Below, one piece after another: positions 58,269-64,000 of a stretch of DNA of 64,000 nucleotides. The notes beneath the pieces were generated by a model. It saw only the letters and a program-made list of their open reading frames with translations. It was not told the origin of the DNA and did no database searches. Origin of the DNA: Pseudomonas sp. TCU-HL1 (lineage in GTDB: Bacteria; Pseudomonadota; Gammaproteobacteria; Pseudomonadales; Pseudomonadaceae); NCBI RefSeq assembly GCF_001708505.1, contig NZ_CP015992.1, positions 806,001-870,000 on the forward strand, in the 5' to 3' direction. Position numbers and translations under genes: made by a program. How positions within the stretch are numbered: position 1 is the first letter of the stretch; each line of letters starts with the position of its first letter.

Positions 58269-59333
58269 TTAGCTCAAGGCGTTCAGTAAAAAATCTTTCG
58301 ATTCCTTGACGATCTTCAGAAGCTTTGGGTTGGTGAGTGAGTAGTCAATACTTTCTATTTTGAGCTTTTCTAGATCGAACGGAGTGGGGACGAGTCTGTC
58401 TAGAAGGTTAATCCTTTTCAGGAGGGTTGTTTGCCTAGTGTTAAGATTTTCTACGGTATGTGGGAAGAATAGGAACTGCTTTTCAAAGTTCACAGAAAAG
58501 GCTGTTCCATGAAATGAATTTGTTCCAACAAATTTTGCGGACTTAATGAAGGAGATCCACTCGTCGGGCCCTACGTCAAGTAAGTTGTAGTCGGCAGACT
58601 CAATAGGTTTTGCTCCGATGTGGTATACGGGAAGTTTGATTTTTTCTTTCAATATCTTTATGTATTCGTTGAATTTATTTAGTGTCTCGCCAGAACCCAC
58701 GACATAGGTAACAATGTATTCGTCGCTCGGGACTCGTTTTGGGTTTTCAATCTGGCTGTAGTCTTTTATTAAGAGGGATGGATCTACTACAACTTGGCTG
58801 GTAAGGCCTGGATCTAGTGACTTAATGTCATCTGTTAGTATGTCTTCTCGAACCCCAAGAGCGTCAAACGAGCGTAATAAAGCTACAGAGTCTTTTGTCT
58901 CAATAATTCGGCTGCTACCAGCGCTTGCCGCGTATGCAATTCTCTTTGTGTGGCTAGGTGCGAAGCTCAGTAGAAAGGACTCGTCGATGGTCCCGTTTGT
59001 TAGATGCTTATTCCAGACCTGGTCGCTTCCACACACAATTGCATGTGCGTCCGAGATCTGGCTGAGTGACTTTTTGCTGAAGTATGTCTTTGGGGTCAGT
59101 GGAAGGTGTTTGTTGGCGAATTGGTTGAAAGAGCATATTTTCTTTATCTTGTTTGCAGTTTTTTTTAATCCTAAAGCAGGTCTATATCTTTGGATTAGAA
59201 AGTATGATGGTAGGTAGTCGATGACCTCAACTTGAAAATTCGAATCCTTCAGGAATTTTGCAAGTGCATATGCTTGCAGCGCGGCTCCGTTATTGAGGAC
59301 TTTCTGGAATGTAAGGGTGTAGACTTTTTTCAT
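58269..59333 (-). CDS. Polysaccharide pyruvyltransferase-family protein
   Basis: The 354-residue protein starts YTLTFQKVLNNGAALQAYALAKFL and has the CsaB/WcaK pattern: DAHAIVCGSDQVWN, HTKRIAYAASAG and FVGTNSFHGTAFSVNFEKQFLFF (His of the catalytic region). Members move a pyruvyl group from PEP to a sugar as a ketal, giving an acidic substituent. The adjacent MurB paralogue makes carboxyl-containing ether chemistry another option. Its start is two bases after the MurB-like stop. Confidence 0.87.
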   Translation of the reverse strand: MKKVYTLTFQKVLNNGAALQAYALAKFLKDSNFQVEVIDYLPSYFLIQRYRPALGLKKTANKIKKICSFNQFANKHLPLTPKTYFSKKSLSQISDAHAIVCGSDQVWNKHLTNGTIDESFLLSFAPSHTKRIAYAASAGSSRIIETKDSVALLRSFDALGVREDILTDDIKSLDPGLTSQVVVDPSLLIKDYSQIENPKRVPSDEYIVTYVVGSGETLNKFNEYIKILKEKIKLPVYHIGAKPIESADYNLLDVGPDEWISFIKSAKFVGTNSFHGTAFSVNFEKQFLFFPHTVENLNTRQTTLLKRINLLDRLVPTPFDLEKLKIESIDYSLTNPKLLKIVKESKDFLLNALS

Positions 59334-59334
59334 G

Positions 59335-60453
59335 TTATTTAATTACTGCTTCTGGTTCTAGTTTGATTTGGAATTTGGCTTCAACATCTTGTTGAATCTG
59401 CTGTGACAGATTATAGATATCCAATCCATTTCGGGTGCCGTGGTTAAGCAGTACGATGGGTCTTTTGGCGTCCACGCCAACACTTCCTACTTTTTTACCC
59501 GCCCATCCGCAAGCCTTAATTAGGTCTCCAGCGGAGATTTTTTTATAGCCTTGTGTGTAATCGAAAATCTGAACGTTTTTAATTTCGCACTCAATGAATG
59601 CCGCTTTCTGGTTTGTGACAATTGGGCTTTTAAAGAAGCAGCCAACATTGCCTACTATGTCGGGGTTCGGAAGGGTTCTAAGGCGGATAAATCTGACCAG
59701 ATTTCGCTTTAGTTCAACGGGTATGGAGGTTAGTGCGAGTAAGTCTCGAATCTTTATGAAAGAAAATTTAGGTTTCCACTGATTTTTTCCGGAAAAAGTA
59801 ATTGATTGAATCGAAATTGGTATGGCTCTAAGGATGTCAGTCAAAACAGTTGCGTACCCTTTAATGCGTCCGTGCTGGTAGGCGGCTTTCTGGAGTTGAG
59901 ATTTATAAAGTAAGAAGTCTACGGCGAGAATTATTAGTTCTGGACTTTCTTTAAAGATGCTGTGGCGGTACGAGAATGAGCATTCTTTGTTGGTCAGAGT
60001 TAGTTCTCTTTTTTTATTTATGTCGTAGCAGTGGACGGCCTGTATCCACTCGCTCACTTCGGTTCCGTATGCTCCGATATTCTGAACAGGCGCTGCCCCG
60101 ACATTTCCTGGAATTAATGTCAGGTTCTCGAGTCCGTGCCATCCTCTCTGCGAGCAAAATCCGACGAATTCATCCCAATTAAGTCCGGCGTGTGCCCGCA
60201 CCAATACTTTTCCTTTATCCTCATCTATTTTCTCTATTTCTTTCTTTTGAGGATGTATAACTAACCCTTTCAGGTCTTTAGAGAAAAGTACGTTGCTGCC
60301 GCCGCCTAGGACGAAATAGGGGGTTTCGTTGTTTATATTTTTCCTAGCGTACTCATCAAGTTCACTCGTGTCTGTGAAACTGAAATATTCATCGGCAATG
60401 CACTCAACTTTGAATTTATTGAGTTTAAGTAGGCTGAATTTTTTTTCTAGCAT
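59335..60453 (-). CDS. MurB-family reductase paralogue with Cys in the catalytic Ser position
   Basis: The 372-residue protein matches type I MurB: YFVLGGGSNVLFS (FAD site), GWHGLENLTLIPGNVGAAPVQNIGAYGTEV, CSFSYRHSIFK (Arg159 equivalent) and C-terminal KLEPEAV (Glu325). The motif GSFFKNP, whose Ser protonates the intermediate in E. coli MurB (Ser229), reads GCFFKSP here. MurB reduces UDP-GlcNAc-enolpyruvate to UDP-MurNAc. It is an AT-rich gene inside a sugar locus, so it is not the housekeeping murB; it may build a lactyl-ether sugar, or be a duplicate. Confidence 0.88.
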   Translation of the reverse strand: MLEKKFSLLKLNKFKVECIADEYFSFTDTSELDEYARKNINNETPYFVLGGGSNVLFSKDLKGLVIHPQKKEIEKIDEDKGKVLVRAHAGLNWDEFVGFCSQRGWHGLENLTLIPGNVGAAPVQNIGAYGTEVSEWIQAVHCYDINKKRELTLTNKECSFSYRHSIFKESPELIILAVDFLLYKSQLQKAAYQHGRIKGYATVLTDILRAIPISIQSITFSGKNQWKPKFSFIKIRDLLALTSIPVELKRNLVRFIRLRTLPNPDIVGNVGCFFKSPIVTNQKAAFIECEIKNVQIFDYTQGYKKISAGDLIKACGWAGKKVGSVGVDAKRPIVLLNHGTRNGLDIYNLSQQIQQDVEAKFQIKLEPEAVIK

Positions 60454-60468
60454 GGCTGCGCCTTTGGC

Positions 60469-61740
60469 TCAGATCTGAGTGCGGGGCTTGTATGGAAGGA
60501 AAAGGCTCTTTGATTGGATTATAAATAAGTATTTGTATATATCCATAAAAAAGTGGGCTGCATAGTTTGCAATGAAGAGGCCGATAACCGTTGACATGGC
60601 TGCTCCATGTATTCCGTATTTTGGTATTAGGGCTATGTTTAGAATCGTATTAATAATGCATGCAACAACACTTTTTATAAAGGCCCTGTTCTGATTTCCG
60701 TCTGCGACAATAATCTGCCCTGATGCGGCCCCTAGGGCCGTTAGGAGAGGGGTGATGGATAGTATAAGTGCGGGGATTTTGGCGTCTTGGTAGCTTTCGC
60801 CAAATATAAGTGTTGTTGCGAAGTATGCGGTTGTGAACATTAAGGCCGACATTGCCATGCCTGTTGTCACGATAATGTCGGAAAATTTCTGCTTGACGGA
60901 TGGGTAGTTTTCAAGGTTGATGTTCTTGAACATCTTTGGAGCCAGAGTTTCTGAAACTACTATAGGTGTGATGGAGAACATCAGCATCAGTGTGGTTGCG
61001 CTGCTATAAATTCCGGCTGAGAAGTCCCCTAGGTAATGTCTCACTAGAATGATGTCAAGGCGCTGAAATAGGATCATTGCCGCACCAGAAAAAACCAAGG
61101 GGGCGGATAGATTGATTAGTCGTTTTGCTGTTGAGCTTTTGTAAGATATTTTTAGGGGGGTGTTCTTTTTGTGGTAGTACGTTAGTAGTATTCCAATGGC
61201 GAGAAAGTCTATTGATCTGGCAAAGACGATCCATAATAAGCTGAATTCATAGGCTATAAAGGCTAAGGTTATTGATAGCGTTGCCATGGATGCAGCTATC
61301 TCGCATTTTGCGATTAAGATGTTTTTTTCTTCCGCTAGAAACTGTGCCCTAAAAGTTCTAGGTATCTTGTATAAAAATGAAATGCTATATATTGCCAAGC
61401 CAATGGCGACCGTTTTGTCGCTCTCGTAAGCGCTATATGCCAATACAAGTAGAATGCCGATTACCGCGAATATTAGATTTGCCACCAGTGCTGATCCAAG
61501 TAGTCTGGAGGGCGGCTCGCTATCGCAGGTTATTTCTTTGACTAGAACATTTTGCAGTCGAAACTCGGCAATCACTGCCAGTAAAGAGGTGATGCCCAAG
61601 ATGAACGAGTAACGTCCGAAGTCATCTGGCTCAAAGAATCTAGCGATCAGTAGGTTTGTGATTATTACCTTTGAGCCTTCGAGAGCCTTGGCAGTGAGTG
61701 CAAATATTTGATTCTTAGAAATAAGGTCATTTAGGTTCAT
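60469..61740 (-). CDS. wzx: Wzx-type polysaccharide flippase
   Basis: The 423-residue membrane protein has about twelve hydrophobic segments and the MATE/PST-like features GSKVIITNLLIARFFEPDDFGRYSFILG at the start and FQRLDIILVRHYLGDFSAGIYSSATTLM. This is the Wzx/RfbX pattern; it flips lipid-linked repeat units across the inner membrane for Wzy. AT-rich; it sits between MurB-like and wecC. Confidence 0.87.
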   Translation of the reverse strand: MNLNDLISKNQIFALTAKALEGSKVIITNLLIARFFEPDDFGRYSFILGITSLLAVIAEFRLQNVLVKEITCDSEPPSRLLGSALVANLIFAVIGILLVLAYSAYESDKTVAIGLAIYSISFLYKIPRTFRAQFLAEEKNILIAKCEIAASMATLSITLAFIAYEFSLLWIVFARSIDFLAIGILLTYYHKKNTPLKISYKSSTAKRLINLSAPLVFSGAAMILFQRLDIILVRHYLGDFSAGIYSSATTLMLMFSITPIVVSETLAPKMFKNINLENYPSVKQKFSDIIVTTGMAMSALMFTTAYFATTLIFGESYQDAKIPALILSITPLLTALGAASGQIIVADGNQNRAFIKSVVACIINTILNIALIPKYGIHGAAMSTVIGLFIANYAAHFFMDIYKYLFIIQSKSLFLPYKPRTQI

Positions 61741-61809
61741 TTCTGCCTTCTTGCAGGCTGGTCTTTGTTGTCAAAGGGCTGGTAGCCAATCCTCTGGCAT
61801 AAAGGTGAC

Positions 61810-63078
61810 TTAAGAGTTGATTACGCCTCGTGTGTCTATAATTCGGTGGTGAGAGGCTAGTTTCTCTTGTTTGTCTCTGAATTCTTTGTGGTCGACAAGG
61901 AGAATAATGATGTCAGCCTCGGAGAGGGTTTTTTTAATTCCTGTGAGTTGGAATTTTTCCTCAAGTTTACTTGGCAATTTATTGATGTTTGGCTCGACAG
62001 CAATTAGTGGTCCTTTGTGCGTTTCAGAGATTTTTAGTGCAATCGATAGCGCTGGGCTCTCTCTGAGGTCATCGATATCTGCCTTAAAGGCCAGACCTAA
62101 ACACGCAACAGTTACTTCCCGTGCAGATTTGTCTGGATTCGAGAGTAAGAACTCAGCGATGGCCAGTTTGACCTTCTCAATGACCCATTCCGGTTTGCCG
62201 TCGTTCACTTCGCGAGCAGTGCGAATCAGCTTGGCGTCTTCGGGGGTCTTGCTGACGATGAACCAGGGGTCGACTGCGATGCAGTGGCCGCCGACGCCAG
62301 GGCCCGGCTGAAGGATGTTTACGCGGGGGTGGCGGTTGGCGAGGCAGATCAGTTCCCAGACATTGATATCCAGCTTGTCGCAGATGATGGACAGCTCGTT
62401 GGCGAAGGCGATGTTAACGTCGCGGAAGCTGTTTTCGGTCAGCTTGCACATTTCGGCGGTGCGGGCGTTGGTGAGCACGCAGTCGCCTTCAACGAATGCT
62501 TTGTACAGTGCTACAGCTACCTCGCAACATTTTGGGGACATGCCACCGATTACCCGGTCGTTCTGCACCAATTCGCGCAGTACATGCCCAGGCAGTACAC
62601 GCTCAGGGCAATGGGCAACGCGAATGTCGGATGCCTCTCCATGAGTCTGCGGGAAGGTGAGGTCCGGACGTGCCTCGGCCAACCAGGCGGCCATCTGTTC
62701 GGTGGCGCCAACCGGTGAGGTGGATTCGAGGACGACGAGGTCACCCTTCTTCAGAACCGGTGCAATGGACTTGCTGGCCGACTCGATATAGCTGAGGTCT
62801 GGCTCGTGATCACCTTTGAACGGAGTCGGCACGGCAATCAGGAAGGCGTCGGCAGGCTCAGGAACCGTAGTGGCCCGCAGGTAGCCCTCAACGACTGCAG
62901 CATGGACGGCCATGTCGAGGTCGGGTTCGACAATGTGGATCTCTCCGCGGTTGATGGTGTCGACCGCTTGCTGGTTCACATCAACACCGATGACCTTCTT
63001 CTTGCGCGAGGCAAAGACGGCTGCGGTTGGCAGGCCGATGTAACCTAGGCCAACTACGGAGATTGTCTGGAAAGGCAT
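61810..63078 (-). CDS. wecC: UDP-N-acetyl-D-mannosamine dehydrogenase WecC
   Basis: The 422-residue protein has the NAD-binding start SVVGLGYIGLPTAAVFASR, the second-half LTENSFRDVNIAFANELS (Lys/Asn-type catalytic region), PGPGVGGHCIAVDPWF (catalytic Cys) and CLGLAFKADIDDLRESPALSIALK. It oxidises UDP-ManNAc to UDP-ManNAcA. The base composition changes inside the gene: codons for residues 1-300 (from 63078 to about 62170) are GC-rich, the rest AT-rich like the island, indicating a recombination breakpoint. Confidence 0.93.
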   Translation of the reverse strand: MPFQTISVVGLGYIGLPTAAVFASRKKKVIGVDVNQQAVDTINRGEIHIVEPDLDMAVHAAVVEGYLRATTVPEPADAFLIAVPTPFKGDHEPDLSYIESASKSIAPVLKKGDLVVLESTSPVGATEQMAAWLAEARPDLTFPQTHGEASDIRVAHCPERVLPGHVLRELVQNDRVIGGMSPKCCEVAVALYKAFVEGDCVLTNARTAEMCKLTENSFRDVNIAFANELSIICDKLDINVWELICLANRHPRVNILQPGPGVGGHCIAVDPWFIVSKTPEDAKLIRTAREVNDGKPEWVIEKVKLAIAEFLLSNPDKSAREVTVACLGLAFKADIDDLRESPALSIALKISETHKGPLIAVEPNINKLPSKLEEKFQLTGIKKTLSEADIIILLVDHKEFRDKQEKLASHHRIIDTRGVINS

Positions 63079-63143
63079 TTTTCTTCCTTAATAGAACAAA
63101 GATCAAAGCAAATGCTTCGCCCCAAATGTCGCGGAGCGGCTGC

Positions 63144-64000
63144 TTAAAGGGTCGAGAGCAGAGCGTTCAGGATTCGTTTGCAGGCTTTGCCATCACCGTA
63201 GGGGTTATGGGCGTAGCTCATGGCACGGTAAGCGTTCGAGTCGTTCAACAGGGTGTGGAGTTCGCGGATGATGTTCGCGGTGTCGGTGCCGACGAGCTTA
63301 ACGGTGCCCGCGGCAACGGCTTCGGGCCGCTCGGTCGTATCTCGCATGACCAGGACCGGCTTGCCCAGGGAGGGCGCTTCCTCCTGAATGCCGCCCGAAT
63401 CCGTAAGAATGATGTGCGAGCGGCTCATCAGGTACACGAACGGCAGGTAGTCCAGCGGTTCTATGAGGTGAACATTGCGGATGCCGGTCAGCAGACGGTT
63501 CACGGGCTCCCGAACATTCGGGTTGAGGTGGACGGGATAGACGATATCCACCTCGGGATGCTGCTGGGCAACGTCCATCAATGCTTGGCAGATGCGCTCG
63601 AAGCCGCCACCGAAGCTCTCCCTACGGTGGCCTGTGACCAGCACAGTCTTGCGATTGAGGTTCAGGAATTCGAACGGTTTGGCTGCTTGGGCCTGGAGTT
63701 GCGAATCCCTATCGAGCCGGGCGATCACATCCAGCAATGCGTCGATCACGGTATTACCGGTGACGATGACGGTTTTGGGATCAATGCCCTCACGGAGCAG
63801 ATTGTTCTGGGAGGTGGTGGTGGGGGCGAAATGGATATTGGCCAAGGCACCGGTCATCTTTCGATTCGCCTCTTCCGGCCATGGCGAATAGGTATTGCCG
63901 GTACGCAGACCAGCCTCCACGTGTGCCACGGGAATCTGCTGGTAGTAGGCGGCCAGGCTGGCGGCAAAGGTGGTGGCCGTGTCGCCGTGGACCAGGACCA
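63144..64000 (-). CDS. wecB: UDP-GlcNAc 2-epimerase WecB (partial, N-terminus beyond window)
   Basis: The frame is open to the window edge and contains the WecB core: VLVHGDTATTFAASLAAYYQQIPVAHVEAGLRTG, PEEANRKMTGALA, VLVTGHRRESFGG and ILTDSGGIQEEAPSLGKPVLVMRDTTERPEAV. It interconverts UDP-GlcNAc and UDP-ManNAc, feeding WecC. It is the outermost polysaccharide gene seen; its start lies beyond base 64000. Confidence 0.93.
   Translation of the reverse strand, partial: VLVHGDTATTFAASLAAYYQQIPVAHVEAGLRTGNTYSPWPEEANRKMTGALANIHFAPTTTSQNNLLREGIDPKTVIVTGNTVIDALLDVIARLDRDSQLQAQAAKPFEFLNLNRKTVLVTGHRRESFGGGFERICQALMDVAQQHPEVDIVYPVHLNPNVREPVNRLLTGIRNVHLIEPLDYLPFVYLMSRSHIILTDSGGIQEEAPSLGKPVLVMRDTTERPEAVAAGTVKLVGTDTANIIRELHTLLNDSNAYRAMSYAHNPYGDGKACKRILNALLSTL

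Overview
The window reads as chromosomal DNA of a high-GC Pseudomonas-type gammaproteobacterium. This rests on gene content and on gene order remembered from P. aeruginosa (blocks like PA2903-2910, PA2941-2948 and PA4069-4042); no search was run. It also has several families of short palindromic intergenic repeats (REP-like) typical of pseudomonads. No rRNA, tRNA or CRISPR array was seen.

Region 1 (1-16.4 kb) is an aerobic cobalamin factory: cobG (partial), cobL, cbiD, cobK, a thioredoxin-like ferredoxin, a ChlI/VWA pair next to cobN (a probable cobaltochelatase without CobST), cobW, cbtBA, cobE and cobM. Three separate cobalamin riboswitches control cobG, cobW and cbtBA-cobEM. A DAHP synthase gene sits inside this block, preceded by two small aromatic-rich leader peptides and a strong intrinsic terminator, a probable attenuation system.

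Region 2 (16.4-26.9 kb) has two sugar-nucleotide SDR genes, oprG with an ANR-type box, a four-gene zinc-limitation ABC operon with a Zur-like box, a CnoX-type thioredoxin, a methyltransferase and a YbaY-type lipoprotein. An IS110-family (IS1111-type) element of about 1.5 kb is inserted in one arm of a REP palindrome. Its non-coding end folds as a bridge RNA whose target loop matches the occupied REP site and whose donor loop matches the element's own ends. This is the most striking observation in the window.

Region 3 (27-38.1 kb) is nrdR-ribD, an FMN riboswitch, ribE-ribBA-ribH-nusB-thiL-pgpA, a periplasmic aspartic protease, ribA, a BtuF-like protein and dxs. Between dxs and ispA-xseB lies an accessory block: a single-chain biotin-dependent acyl-CoA carboxylase, a PAP2 phosphatase and a HigBA toxin-antitoxin pair. 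After xseB come a TSUP permease, a lipoprotein, an IS481-family element with 5-bp target duplication that splits another palindromic repeat, and an rRNA-type methyltransferase.

Region 4 (49.3-64 kb) is a surface-polysaccharide locus read on the minus strand. A high-GC export module (gfcA, wza, gfcB, gfcC, gfcD, vanZ-like) is followed by an AT-rich assembly island (WecG/TagA transferase, GT4 transferase, Wzy, pyruvyltransferase-family protein, MurB paralogue with Cys at the catalytic Ser position, Wzx) and by wecC and wecB. The AT-rich composition ends inside wecC, suggesting exchange of the island by recombination. The enzymes predict a polymer containing ManNAcA.
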